DNA of 64,000 nucleotides from Planctomyces sp. SH-PL62 (GCA_945893045.1 CAMDEA010000013.1:1-64000); one strand, 5' to 3'. Positions 1 to 9,611 are shown, numbered from the stretch's first letter. Numbers and translations are program-made. Notes: generated by a model not told the origin, from the sequence alone.

Positions 1-1155
1 GTAGATCGCTCCGCCCGTGAGTTGCGTGTACGCGACGGGATTCCACGCCCATTCCTGAAGCACATCGAGCCGCCACAAGTCGCCTCGAAGCTGCTGCGTC
101 AGCAGTTGGTAGTCGACTTGGTTCTCTCGGCTGAGCGACTTCTTCTCGAACTTTGCCAGTTCGGCAAGCAAGCGTTGGGAGAAGGTTCGCTCGCGTTGCC
201 GCGCCGCATCGCTGACGTCGTCCACCATCGAATCGAACCGATGATCGCCGAGCGTCGTTGCGCCGATCGGCGACAGAGCTGGTGACTCGTCGGTGTATCG
301 TTTCGCGATTTGCTCGAACCGCAGGTCAGGAGTCAGCGCGAAGCCACGAATCTCATCCGCCAATTCGAGCGGATAGTCAGTGAGGATGCCGTCTGTGCCG
401 GCTTGTATCGCAGTCAGCCAGTTGGCTCGCTCAATGGCAACCACGGTCGGCCCGGCAATGAACGCTCGCTTGCCGGCCAGGCGGACACGAGAAATCTCTT
501 CGCGGGAGGGAACAAATCGCAGATAGGCCCAGTCCGAATCCGTGTCAGCAATCGCCGCGTCCAGATCCTTCGCTGTTTGAGCGAGACACGCGACGTGCGT
601 CGCCGCATCGGTCTTTCGGAGCTTGCGGCGAACCTTGGGATCGTCGATCGCGTTGCCGATGAACAGCAACTGGCCGAGCACTCCTTTGGCCTTCGCCCCC
701 TTCGCGCAGTCCGCTTCGATGTCCTGAGCCTTGAGGTCGATCGCCATCAACACTGGCTCGCGGCCGTGCTTCTCGATCACGGCGAGCACTTCGTCGAATG
801 TCGGAATCCGTTCGCTGGCAAATGTGGGACTGAACCACGCTCCGGCATCGAGCCGTTTGAGCTGTTCCAGCGTCATCTCGCTGACCGCTCCACGTCCGTT
901 CGTCGTGCGATCGACGGTGTCGTCATGCACGCAGACGAGATGTCCGTCTTTGGTGCGTCGCACATCGACCTCGAATCCAAACCGTAGTTCCAAGCACGCT
1001 CGGAAGTTTGACAGCGTGTTTTCTGGCGCGTGCTTGAGCAGCCCACGATGCGCCACGGCCAATGCCTGCGCGGTCGCTGGCGGGTCGTCGGCCACAAGGC
1101 TCCGCGGAAGCGAACAACTCAGACACGCCAGCGCAATCAGGAATTTGTTGGGCAT
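1..1155 (-). CDS. Glycerophosphodiester phosphodiesterase fused to DUF885 domain (C-terminus off the window)
   Basis: The frame opens at ATG 1155 and stays open for 385 codons to base 1, so the 3' end is missing. A signal peptide covers about the first 22 residues (MPNKFLIALACLSC). The GDPD domain follows (about 30-265), with AHRG at 35-38, PENTLSNF, EVDVRRTKDG and CVHDDTVDRTT, the usual acid/base and metal ligands of the TIM-barrel family, closing with GILTDYP. From about residue 280 the sequence turns helical with GDHRFDSMVDDVS and QVDYQLL, which resembles the start of DUF885 proteins. GDPD enzymes release glycerol-3-phosphate from glycerophosphodiesters; the role of DUF885 is not established. 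The fusion is inferred from one uninterrupted frame. Confidence is high for GDPD and moderate for DUF885. It is divergent from the amidohydrolase at 1389, with a palindrome between them. Confidence 0.85.
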   Translation of the reverse strand, partial: MPNKFLIALACLSCSLPRSLVADDPPATAQALAVAHRGLLKHAPENTLSNFRACLELRFGFEVDVRRTKDGHLVCVHDDTVDRTTNGRGAVSEMTLEQLKRLDAGAWFSPTFASERIPTFDEVLAVIEKHGREPVLMAIDLKAQDIEADCAKGAKAKGVLGQLLFIGNAIDDPKVRRKLRKTDAATHVACLAQTAKDLDAAIADTDSDWAYLRFVPSREEISRVRLAGKRAFIAGPTVVAIERANWLTAIQAGTDGILTDYPLELADEIRGFALTPDLRFEQIAKRYTDESPALSPIGATTLGDHRFDSMVDDVSDAARQRERTFSQRLLAELAKFEKKSLSRENQVDYQLLTQQLRGDLWRLDVLQEWAWNPVAYTQLTGGAIY

Positions 1156-1181
1156 GATGATCCTCAATCGAGCCGTCAGTG

Positions 1182-1290
1182 GTGGGGCAGGTTTTCAACC
1201 TGCCCGGTCATGGTTTGTTTTCAGTTTCCGATGAAACATCGAATCGCGGCATTCTGAGGACTTGACGGGCAGGTTGAAAACCTGCCCCAC
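1182..1290. repeat. Inverted repeat, 25-nt perfect arms, between divergent genes
   Basis: The arms 1182-1206 and 1266-1290 are perfect reverse complements separated by 59 nt. Each arm is itself a hairpin (GGCAGGTT, loop TTC, AACCTGCC) preceded by GTGG. A related hairpin lies inside the DUF1553 gene at 18946. The element occupies most of the divergent upstream region, so it could influence expression of either gene; no promoter could be picked out. Confidence 0.85.
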
Positions 1291-1388
1291 GATTTCGCTG
1301 GGCCTTGTCGCGGAGTGTTGGCGGTTTCCGTAAAGTGAGTGCCGATGATCGCGGTTGGCGATCACGTCACGTTCCGAAAAGGAAAACC

Positions 1389-3149
1389 ATGTCAACGCGC
1401 TGGCAGCTCTGTGTGAATTGTCTAACCGCTTGGGCCATGTCGGTCTCAACGCTGCTGGCGGCTGAACCTGCGGACTTAGTGCTGTCGGGCGGAAAGATCG
1501 TCACGCTGGATGGGCAACTGCGCGTGGTCGAAGCGCTCGCGGCGCGCGGCGGCAAGATCATCACAGTGGGGAGCAACGCTGACGTACAGCCGTTGATTGG
1601 GCCGAAGACCGAGGTCATTCGTCTCGAGGGCAAGATGGCGCTGCCGGGTTTTATCGAGTCGCACTGTCACGCGGTTGGGGTCGCGCGGGGAATGTTGGAT
1701 CAGACCTATGCCGAGCTGACAAGCATCGCCGAGATGCAGGATTGGATTCGGCAGGCGGCGCGTGACGTGCCGGCCGGGCGCTGGATCGAAGTCCCGCGCA
1801 ACGAGATCACTCGCTTCAAGGAGCGTCGCTTTCCGACGCCGGCCGAGATGGACGCTGCCTGCACGACGCATCCAGTGCTCTTCAACTCGGTGTCGAACAA
1901 ATGGGTGCTCAACACAAAGGGTTTCGAGATGCTGGGACTGCTCGACCACAGCAGCAAGTTGGAGGATGGCGAGGTAGTGCGCGACGAATCCGGCAGGCCA
2001 ATCCTGTTGCGCGGCGGCACCGGGACCATTCGCAAGCACACGCCGAAGAATCCGGAGCACTCGCAAGACGAAGTGCTCGCGGCGTTGGCCAAGGTGTTGC
2101 GAACGTATAACCAAGTCGGCATCACCAGCATCTTCGAGCGTGCGACCGATCCCGGTAGCCTCAATCTGTTTCGTGAATTGCAGAAACGCGACCAATTGAC
2201 GACGCGCGTGACCGGCACGTTTCGATTCTCGGCGAAGACTGTCGAGGGCGTCGAAAAATATGTCGCGAGCCTCGGCCTCAAACCGGGCGAGGGAGATGAA
2301 TGGATCAAAGCCGGGCCACTGAAGATCACGATCGACGGCGGCATTCATTGGGGAACGACACGTTTGTCGGAGCCTTATGGCACAAAGCGAATCGCGTTCT
2401 ATCGGCTGACCGATCCGGAGTATCGCGGCGAGCAGTTCTTCTCGCTGGCAGAAATGCAGACGGTCTTCGCAACGGCCGAGAAGCTCGGCTGGCAGATGAG
2501 TTGCCACGTCTCCGGCGACGAAGGGACGCGGCAGGTCTTGGAAGCTCTCAGCCGCGTCGCCGCCGAACAGCCTGACGTGCGGAAGCGCCGCTTCACGCTG
2601 ATTCACGCTTACTTCCCGGCACCGGACATCGTGCATAAATGCCGCGAACTCGGCGTGTGCGTCGATACGCAGGGCTACCTCTACTACAAGGACGCGGACA
2701 CGCTGGCTCAGGTTTACGGTCCCGAATGGGCGTCGCGATTCATCGGACTGGGCGATTGGGTCCGCGGTGGCGTTCCAGTCGCGGTGAACTCCGATCACAT
2801 GATCGGCCTCGATCCGAATCACGCGATGAACTCGTTCAACCCACTGCTGATGCTGTCGATCGCCGTGACGCGCAAGACGCTCGATGGCCATGTGCATGGT
2901 CCGCAACAAGCTCTCTCGCGGCTGGATGCTCTGCGAGCCGTCACTCAATGGCCGGCGTATCTCAGCTTCGACGAACAGAAACTCGGCACCCTTGAAACCG
3001 GCAAGCTCGCCGACTTGATCGTGCTCAACGGCGACTACCTGACAGGCCCCGAGTCGGGCATCTTCAATCTCGCTGTCGAGCGAACGATTGTCGGTGGCAA
3101 AACGGTCTTTCGGCGGGGTGAATCGCCGCACGCGAAGTTGTCGCAATGA
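1389..3149 (+). CDS. Secreted amidohydrolase family 3 (YtcJ-like)
   Basis: This is a metal-dependent amidohydrolase of the Amidohydro_3/YtcJ group, about 586 aa. The start at ATG 1389 gives a signal peptide (hydrophobic stretch WAMSVSTLLAAEP), whereas an in-frame start at 1305 would add 28 unrelated residues. Family landmarks run in order: LVLSGGKIVTLDG (N-terminal beta sandwich), ALPGFIESHCHAVG with the HxH metal motif at about 92-94, IDGGIHWGT, CHVSGDEG, LIHAYF, VAVNSDHMIG near the C-terminal metal ligand, and KLADLIVLNGDYL where the strand returns to the sandwich. The substrate cannot be told; relatives act on formamides, N-acyl compounds or hydantoin-like rings. It appears monocistronic, followed by 197 nt without recognisable features. 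Confidence 0.9.
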   Translation: MSTRWQLCVNCLTAWAMSVSTLLAAEPADLVLSGGKIVTLDGQLRVVEALAARGGKIITVGSNADVQPLIGPKTEVIRLEGKMALPGFIESHCHAVGVARGMLDQTYAELTSIAEMQDWIRQAARDVPAGRWIEVPRNEITRFKERRFPTPAEMDAACTTHPVLFNSVSNKWVLNTKGFEMLGLLDHSSKLEDGEVVRDESGRPILLRGGTGTIRKHTPKNPEHSQDEVLAALAKVLRTYNQVGITSIFERATDPGSLNLFRELQKRDQLTTRVTGTFRFSAKTVEGVEKYVASLGLKPGEGDEWIKAGPLKITIDGGIHWGTTRLSEPYGTKRIAFYRLTDPEYRGEQFFSLAEMQTVFATAEKLGWQMSCHVSGDEGTRQVLEALSRVAAEQPDVRKRRFTLIHAYFPAPDIVHKCRELGVCVDTQGYLYYKDADTLAQVYGPEWASRFIGLGDWVRGGVPVAVNSDHMIGLDPNHAMNSFNPLLMLSIAVTRKTLDGHVHGPQQALSRLDALRAVTQWPAYLSFDEQKLGTLETGKLADLIVLNGDYLTGPESGIFNLAVERTIVGGKTVFRRGESPHAKLSQ

Positions 3150-3346
3150 ACGCCACAATAGCCGTAGGCGAAACGCGGATTGTCCGTGACGCATCGTACG
3201 CAGCATCGGTAGCGTGCCGTGCTGATGTGTTCGAGGTTTCAAAGTGGCTGTTCTCGATCTGGAGGTTCGTTTGGCTCGCACATCGCGCCATGCGCGAATA
3301 CTCTGATTGAAGGTCGCCTTCGCTCAACGCTCGGTTTCAGACTTCT

Positions 3347-6300
3347 ATGACAAAGTCGGGCCAATCTTTGCCGCCGGAACTGCTCGCGCGAGTTTGCGAG
3401 GCCGTCGAACAATTCGGCGCGGCGTGGCAGGCCGTCGCTGAAGGTGAGAGGCCCCCCTGGATCGAGGACGCCTTACGAAAAATTTCCGCCACCGATCAAC
3501 CCGCCTTTCTGCGTGAGCTTCTGGTCATCGACCTGAATTGCCGCCGGCGCTTCGGCGAGCAACCGATCGTGAAGGATTATGCGGCACGATTTCCCAAGCA
3601 CGCGAAGCTGGTCGATGAGGTCTTCGAAGTTTTCCACGAAGCGCAGCATGATCAGGCCTCCCAAACATTGGCGGCGCGATCTTTCGTCGAAGGAACTGGT
3701 GTCGACCCACAACGGCCACCGACGCCTGAAATCAATCCGCAATTCGCGGATCTCGCCTTCAGTCCAGGTGACGTGTTGCATGACTATGTGCTGCTCGAAA
3801 AGCTGGGCAAAGGTGGCATGGGGGTCGTCTTCAAGGCACAGCATTCGCGATTGAAGAAGATCGTCGCGATCAAAGTCCTTTTGGAGCGGCGAACCTCTGA
3901 TCCCAATGCGATCGCTCGGTTTCAACGTGAGATGGAGGCGGTCGGCCAGTTGCGTCATCCGCATGTCGTCGAGGCTTACGATGCTGGTGACGCGGAGGGC
4001 ACGCATTATCTCGTCATCGAATACGTCGCGGGGATGGATGTTTCCACGGTGATCCGGTCGATCTGCGGGTCAGGGCTTGGTTCGCAGCGCGAGTCCGAAT
4101 TCGACACGGGGATCACACCGACCCACGGTTCGCAGAGCCACGACACCCTGGACTCCGCGCCACCCGCGTCCGATCCGCTCTCCGCATCGGATGTGCTGGC
4201 GACACAACCCACCCAGAAAGCGGCACCGACGATTTCGTCCGCCGATGCCTGTGAGATCATTCGGCAGGCCGCGCTCGGCTTGCAGCACGCGCACGAGCGC
4301 GGTCTCATCCACCGTGATGTCAAGCCGTCGAACTTGCTGCTCTCGACGGAAGGCGTTGTCAAAGTGCTCGACTTGGGACTGGCACGTCTGCAGACCGAAC
4401 ATATCAACTCCGCGCTCACCAGCTTTGGCATGGTCATGGGGACCATTGATTACATCTCTCCCGAACAGGTTCTGAATTCGCATCAGGTTGATGCTCGAAC
4501 CGACCTCTACAGTCTGGGATGCACGATGTATCACTTGCTGGCCGGTCATCCGCCGTACCACGGATCGGAGTACTCGTCGGCCTATCAAAAAATGAAGGCT
4601 CACGAGATCGCCACGCCACCGGCCATTCCCCGCCAGGACATCCCGTCTGGTGTGCTGGCCATCCTCGACAAACTGCTGCGCAAGCAACCGGCGGAGCGGT
4701 TCGCTTCGGCGGGAGAAGTGTCCGCCGCGCTGGCTCCCTTCACCGCCGGTTGTGATTTGATCCGACTGCTCGACGTTGCGAACGGCGCGGAACCCATCGC
4801 GTCAAATTCCCCGATGGCTGGCTCCGCCGTTCCGCTGACCGCCGAACTCACCGAGGCAACCGCACTGCGACCTCCACACCGAACCATGAACCGCTCGTGG
4901 CCCCGATGGGTGACGTGTGCAATGTTATTGCTGGCGTTCGTGGTGTGGGGGATCAAATTCCAGCCGACCATATTCTGGGCGAAGGGGTCGCGCGTTCAAA
5001 ATTCAAAATTGGCGGGGGAGGATTTGGTGAGTCCAACGACTCCTGTGCCGCCAATTTTGAATTTTGAACGCGCGACCCTTACTGAACCGCCGCCGTGGCC
5101 GTTGGGGCCGAGCGAGAATGTGATTCCAGGGATCGTGACTCGGCCGACGGCTTTGCCGGGGATCGAGCGGTGGCAGGTGACGACGGTGTTGCCGCGCAGT
5201 CCGGTGCCAAGTGTCTCGTGGAGTAAGCAGGGGTTGCTGGCGGTTGGGTCTCTCGAGGGGATGGTCCGAGTCTACGACGCCCAGACCATGCAACTGCGGC
5301 ACCTGCGGGGACCGCATGACCGGAAGCGAAATGACCATCCGCGAACGCATCTGACTTGGAACCCACAAGGAACTTGGCTGGCCTCAACCAGTCGTGATGG
5401 CTTGCGATTGTGGAAGTCCGATGGCGCGCCGGGGCCGGTCTTCGACATCAGCTATGCCTACTCTGCGGCTTGGCATCCCGCTGGAGAATTGTTGGCGGTT
5501 CGCGATCTGGCTCACGTCCATTTCTGTCGCGTTGACGGAACTCGCGGGCCAGTGATTGATTCCCACACGGAATGTCTCGCGTGGAGTCCCGATGGCTCGC
5601 GCTTGGCGATTGGCGGCGCACAGGGGAAGGATGGGATTCGATTCTGGAAACAGGATGGCTCGGCCGATGGCGAAATCTCAAACGTCCCCGGCCCGACGAC
5701 CAGCTTGGCGTGGAGTCCCGCAGGGGACCGCCTGGTGACGGGGAGTCGGAACGGACTCGTACAGATTTGGAAGACCGATGGGACATCGGGGCCAGTCATC
5801 GCCGAAGCCACTGCCGGTCTCGGAGCGATTTATGATTTGCAATGGAATCCCGATGGTCAGCACATCGCCGCCGCTACGGATGGAAAGGGGGGCCAAGTAT
5901 GGAATCTCGACGACCTGTCTGTGGTTGGCATTCGGTTTCAAAACTTCAACATGGGGTGTGCCAGCCTCGCGTGGAGTCCGGATGGACAATTGCTGGCCGT
6001 AAGTCAGACCGATAACAATTCAACGTTCGGGATTTGGGATCTAAAGGGGAATCGCCAGGCGTTCCATGATGCGAGCCACGCTAGTCATCCAAATGGGCTC
6101 GCGTCGAATGCCGATGGGAAGACGCTGGCAGTGCCCGATGGACTCGGTCGCATTCGTTTTTGGAATCCGAACGGTGAGCAAACTTCGATCTCGAAGTTCA
6201 CAGGCGACGGCGTTTTGCATCAGGTGCAATGGCATCCGCAACTCGCCGACCGGATGTCATGGCGCGATGGCACTCATGCTGGCTTCAACCTCTGGTCAAA

Positions 6301-8200
6301 TCTCTCAAAGATCAGCACCGAATGCACAGCCTCAAGCACTACCACAAGTAGTCTGGCATGGAGTCCGACCGGGGATCGCGTGATTGCATCATCCGATGGG
6401 CGGGTCTCACTTTGGTCCGAAGGTGGAACCAAGCTGAGGGACATCTCTTTGCCGGAACCTACGATCCGGATTGCGTGGAGTCCGAAGGGAGATTGGCTCG
6501 CCGGGAAGATCGGCGGCGAAGTGCGGCTGTTTCAACTCGACGGTTCGGTGACTCCGCTGCCGCACAGCTCCTTTCAAATAGTCGAAGCCTTGGCGTTCGA
6601 TCCGACAGGGCGATGGTTGGCGGCGAGTACCGATAGTGTGGGGCTTCTCGCCCATCAGCAAGGAATCCGTGTTTGGCCGATCCCCACTGGCGAGCCGATG
6701 ATTCTGGCCGGCCACGACGTCACACCATTTTCGCTCGCGTGGCATCCCACGGAGCCGTGGCTGTATTCGTCCAGTTATGACGGTCGCGTGATGAAGTGGG
6801 ACGTGACCACCGGTGCGTCGCGAACGTTCGAGATGTCGAACGAACAGTTCATCGCCGTCGATTGCAACCGCGTGGGAGCCGTGCTCACGGCACGCGGTTG
6901 GAACAACTCACTGTACCGGCTGGACCCGGTCACGCTGGCTCCCGTCTGGTCGGCCGTGCTGCTCAACGACGACGCCTACGCAACCTTCTCTCCGGCCGGC
7001 GAACTGCTGCACGGCGATGCTGAACAAGTCGAGAAACAACTCATCTACATCCTCGACACCGCAGACGGTCGCCGCGAACTGCTCAAGCCCGCCGAATTTC
7101 AGCAACGCGTGACCGATGCTCTCAAACCAAGGCCCGCCGTGAAGACGACGACAAAAGACCAAGATCGCGCCGCCGCCGAGTGGGTGTTGTCGGTCGGTGG
7201 CGAAGTGGCGATTCAAGTGGGAGACGACCAGAAAAACATCAAGCAGTTGACTGATCTGCCGCCGGGGCTGTTTCAGACAAAGTTTATCGCGATCGATGGT
7301 GGCAACGTCACCGACGATGGGCTGCTGAATCTGCGCGGGCTGCGTGCGCTCAATGGCCTGCGTCTGGCGAACACGCCGCGTGTGGCCCCCAAGGGAATGC
7401 AAGTTCTGACTTCACTCCCCAACCTGCTCTCGGTGATTCTCGACGGAAAGAACTTCACCGATGAGCATCTCGCGGCGCTGCGTGACTGCGCGAGACTCAC
7501 CCGGCTCGTCCTCAATACTCCGTCGATCACGGACGCGGCCGTGGAACCACTCACGCAGTTGCCGGAACTGGTCTACCTCAACTTGATTTACTCACCGATC
7601 ACGGACGACGGACTGAAGCGTTTGCTTTCCGTTCCGAAGTTGTCCGAGTTGGTCGTCGCCAACACGAAGGTCACGGACGATGGGTTGAAGCTGCTCGCCA
7701 ATGATTCCCGTTGGAAGGCGTTGTCGATCGGGTCGCCACAGACCGCCAAGGGAGTTGACCACTTGGGACAGTTACCCAACCTGTGGTTTCTAGACTTCGC
7801 CGCCGAATGCCTCCCTGATCGTGCATTTGAAGTCTCGCGATTTCCTAAACTTCAAACGGTCGCCGTCAATGGTGACTTCATTCGAGCGGGCGTCGTCGGC
7901 CAGGGACCGCTGACGGAAAATCACTGCGCGCGAATTGGACGATTCCAGCAAATCGAAAGCCTAAGTTTGGGTTTCTTCAACCGTCTTGAGTCGGCGGGCT
8001 TGGCCGAGCTGTCGAAGCTCGACCGCCTGACGTCGATCAAGTTCGAGGCCATACCGCTGACTGACGAAGGGCTGGCTCAGTTGGCCAATCACCCGTCGTT
8101 GAAGCAAGTGACGCTGCTACGCACGCAAGTCACCGCCGCTGGCCTCGCCAAGTTCAAAGCCGCCCGGCCGGATGTGATGATCGAGACCGACATTGATTGA
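3347..8200 (+). CDS. Transmembrane Ser/Thr protein kinase with WD40 propeller and leucine-rich repeats
   Basis: A 1617-aa, planctomycete-style signalling protein. A helical N-terminal region (1-145) precedes a Hanks-type kinase (about 147-470): glycine loop KLGKGGMGVVFKA, VAIKVL lysine, HRDVKPSN near 322, LDLGLA in place of DFG near 342, and SPEQV. A 60-residue Ser/Thr/Pro-rich insert sits between VIEYVAGMDVS and the helix before HRD. One membrane helix (about 520-540, CAMLLLAFVVWGI) puts the kinase in the cytoplasm and the rest outside. About twelve WD40-like repeats (LAWSPDG, IRFWN) fill 590-1230, and LRRs with the ITDDGLKRL pattern fill 1310-1617. Residues 547-578 are encoded by a palindrome identical in its arms to one just after the stop. 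Ligand and substrates are unknown. Confidence 0.93.
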   Translation: MTKSGQSLPPELLARVCEAVEQFGAAWQAVAEGERPPWIEDALRKISATDQPAFLRELLVIDLNCRRRFGEQPIVKDYAARFPKHAKLVDEVFEVFHEAQHDQASQTLAARSFVEGTGVDPQRPPTPEINPQFADLAFSPGDVLHDYVLLEKLGKGGMGVVFKAQHSRLKKIVAIKVLLERRTSDPNAIARFQREMEAVGQLRHPHVVEAYDAGDAEGTHYLVIEYVAGMDVSTVIRSICGSGLGSQRESEFDTGITPTHGSQSHDTLDSAPPASDPLSASDVLATQPTQKAAPTISSADACEIIRQAALGLQHAHERGLIHRDVKPSNLLLSTEGVVKVLDLGLARLQTEHINSALTSFGMVMGTIDYISPEQVLNSHQVDARTDLYSLGCTMYHLLAGHPPYHGSEYSSAYQKMKAHEIATPPAIPRQDIPSGVLAILDKLLRKQPAERFASAGEVSAALAPFTAGCDLIRLLDVANGAEPIASNSPMAGSAVPLTAELTEATALRPPHRTMNRSWPRWVTCAMLLLAFVVWGIKFQPTIFWAKGSRVQNSKLAGEDLVSPTTPVPPILNFERATLTEPPPWPLGPSENVIPGIVTRPTALPGIERWQVTTVLPRSPVPSVSWSKQGLLAVGSLEGMVRVYDAQTMQLRHLRGPHDRKRNDHPRTHLTWNPQGTWLASTSRDGLRLWKSDGAPGPVFDISYAYSAAWHPAGELLAVRDLAHVHFCRVDGTRGPVIDSHTECLAWSPDGSRLAIGGAQGKDGIRFWKQDGSADGEISNVPGPTTSLAWSPAGDRLVTGSRNGLVQIWKTDGTSGPVIAEATAGLGAIYDLQWNPDGQHIAAATDGKGGQVWNLDDLSVVGIRFQNFNMGCASLAWSPDGQLLAVSQTDNNSTFGIWDLKGNRQAFHDASHASHPNGLASNADGKTLAVPDGLGRIRFWNPNGEQTSISKFTGDGVLHQVQWHPQLADRMSWRDGTHAGFNLWSNLSKISTECTASSTTTSSLAWSPTGDRVIASSDGRVSLWSEGGTKLRDISLPEPTIRIAWSPKGDWLAGKIGGEVRLFQLDGSVTPLPHSSFQIVEALAFDPTGRWLAASTDSVGLLAHQQGIRVWPIPTGEPMILAGHDVTPFSLAWHPTEPWLYSSSYDGRVMKWDVTTGASRTFEMSNEQFIAVDCNRVGAVLTARGWNNSLYRLDPVTLAPVWSAVLLNDDAYATFSPAGELLHGDAEQVEKQLIYILDTADGRRELLKPAEFQQRVTDALKPRPAVKTTTKDQDRAAAEWVLSVGGEVAIQVGDDQKNIKQLTDLPPGLFQTKFIAIDGGNVTDDGLLNLRGLRALNGLRLANTPRVAPKGMQVLTSLPNLLSVILDGKNFTDEHLAALRDCARLTRLVLNTPSITDAAVEPLTQLPELVYLNLIYSPITDDGLKRLLSVPKLSELVVANTKVTDDGLKLLANDSRWKALSIGSPQTAKGVDHLGQLPNLWFLDFAAECLPDRAFEVSRFPKLQTVAVNGDFIRAGVVGQGPLTENHCARIGRFQQIESLSLGFFNRLESAGLAELSKLDRLTSIKFEAIPLTDEGLAQLANHPSLKQVTLLRTQVTAAGLAKFKAARPDVMIETDID
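4985..5078. repeat. In-frame palindrome inside the kinase gene, 31-nt perfect arms
   Basis: The arms 4985-5015 and 5048-5078 are perfect reverse complements around a 32-nt spacer. They contain direct TTCAAAA repeats and a GC-rich foot (GGGTCGCGCG). The element is translated as the linker after the membrane helix (SRVQNSKLAG ... PPILNFERAT). The same 31-nt arms recur at 8202-8296, so this is a mobile or copied unit rather than a chance fold. Confidence 0.95.
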
Positions 8201-8201
8201 G

Positions 8202-8296
8202 GGGTCGCGCGTTCAAAATTCAAAATTGGCGGAGTTGACGCTATGGTGATTTCCACACGCTTCGTCCGCCAATTTTGAATTTTGAACGCGCGACCC
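8202..8296. repeat. Palindrome directly after the kinase stop codon, same arms as at 4985
   Basis: The arms 8202-8232 and 8266-8296 match the arms at 4985-5078 base for base, but the 33-nt spacer is unrelated. It begins two bases after the TGA and fills most of the gap to the convergent methyltransferase gene, where it could act as a bidirectional transcription stop. Confidence 0.95.
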
Positions 8297-8361
8297 TTTC
8301 CCTCGATAAGCTGATCGAGGTCGTCTGCTGGTGATGAGCGTCAGCCGATTTGCAACGACTT

Positions 8362-9543
8362 CTAGGTGCGACCCGAACGCTTTCGCGCTGCCACGATCGA
8401 GTATTCACGCAGCGGATGGATTTCGACGTCCGACAAGACAAAGGGCAGATTGTTGCGATACCAGTTGGCGTTTTTCGTGACGAGGAACAATCGGCCGCCC
8501 GGCTTCAGCGCGCGGGCCGCAGCCTCCACGAAGATCGCGGTGATCGCCCAATCCGAGTAGTACGGCGGATTGGCGACAACCAGATCAAAGCTTCCCGGTT
8601 CGCACACATGCCCGGTGGCGTCGAGCTGAATCGAAAGCGATGAGGGTTCACCTTCGGAAACCGAGTCCCCCTGAACGGTCTTGACCGGCTGATTGACGAC
8701 CGTGAGACCATTCAATTCCGCCCCATGCAGAGCGCATTGCAGGGCGCGGGGATTTGAGTCCATCGCATGGACGTGAACTCCGGGCTTGCGCATCGCGAGA
8801 GCGATGCCGACGACACCTGATCCGCAGCCAAGGTCGAGAATGCGGCTGCCCGGTTGAACCGCGCGAGTGGAAACGACGGCCTCGATCAACGCCCGCGCGC
8901 CGATGTCGAGTTTGCGGTGGCTAAAGACACTGGGACGGCTGACAACATGGACCAGGCGTTTGCCGTCGCGGAAGGCGAAATTGGCGGTGAAATTCCGCAC
9001 GCGCCGCAACGCGTGAGTTTTCAGCGCGAGGTACAACACGCCGCGCGACTGCGGTCGCTTGGTGACTTTCTCAAAAATCAATTGCAGTTGCTCGTGCAGC
9101 CAAGTGTCGTTCGGGTTGTCCGTGCTGACGATCAACCGGCCGCCGATGTCCAATCGCTCGTGGGCTTGTTGCAGCAATTCGCGAGTCAGTTCGGCTTCGC
9201 CATTTTTCAGAAATGGCATCGCAACCGTGTCGAACGGTCCTTCCGGGAAGTCGGTCTCGCAGACGACGGAAACGTTGGGACGCTTTCGCCCGATCTCGTC
9301 CAACGTCTGCTTCGCCAGGAAAACGTCCAGGAAGAAGCAGGTCACTTCGTTGTCTGGCGAGCGGTCGGCGACGGCGGCCGCGAATTGGCCGCGACGCAAC
9401 GAGGTGCAGAGCACGCGATGGCCCAGGACGTCGTCCAGCGCGTCGAGCAGCAACGACTCCTTGGACGGAGCGGTCCCCTTGGCCGAAGAACGGCGAGGCA
9501 CCTTCGCGATGACGTCTTGCAATAATGAAGTGGTACGCGGCAT
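8362..9543 (-). CDS. RsmC/RlmG-like rRNA guanine-N2 methyltransferase
   Basis: A 393-aa class I SAM-dependent methyltransferase with the two-domain build of RsmC/RlmG. The first half (1-190) resembles a degenerate Rossmann fold. The second half carries motif I ILDLGCGSGVVGIAL (about 235) with AMDSNPRAL downstream, and the catalytic-pocket motif NPPYYSDW (about 325), where RsmC-type enzymes have NPPFH. Known members methylate the exocyclic amine of a guanine in 16S or 23S rRNA (G1207, G1835). Which site is used here cannot be decided, and the substrate could differ. The start at ATG 9543 has no clear ribosome binding site. It converges with the kinase gene across a palindrome. Confidence 0.8.
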   Translation of the reverse strand: MPRTTSLLQDVIAKVPRRSSAKGTAPSKESLLLDALDDVLGHRVLCTSLRRGQFAAAVADRSPDNEVTCFFLDVFLAKQTLDEIGRKRPNVSVVCETDFPEGPFDTVAMPFLKNGEAELTRELLQQAHERLDIGGRLIVSTDNPNDTWLHEQLQLIFEKVTKRPQSRGVLYLALKTHALRRVRNFTANFAFRDGKRLVHVVSRPSVFSHRKLDIGARALIEAVVSTRAVQPGSRILDLGCGSGVVGIALAMRKPGVHVHAMDSNPRALQCALHGAELNGLTVVNQPVKTVQGDSVSEGEPSSLSIQLDATGHVCEPGSFDLVVANPPYYSDWAITAIFVEAAARALKPGGRLFLVTKNANWYRNNLPFVLSDVEIHPLREYSIVAARKRSGRT

Positions 9544-9611
9544 CGTCGGTCAACCGTCATACGATTTGAGCATCGTTCGAACGCGATCAGCGGTCATGGC
9601 GCTCAGCAAAA

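Noticed and set aside
1305-1388. 28-codon N-terminal extension of the amidohydrolase
   Set aside because: The added residues are basic and precede a normal signal peptide start at 1389.
1476-3281. 601-codon open frame antisense to the amidohydrolase
   Set aside because: It is a shadow of the GC-rich coding strand, lacks domains, and the plus-strand product is clear.
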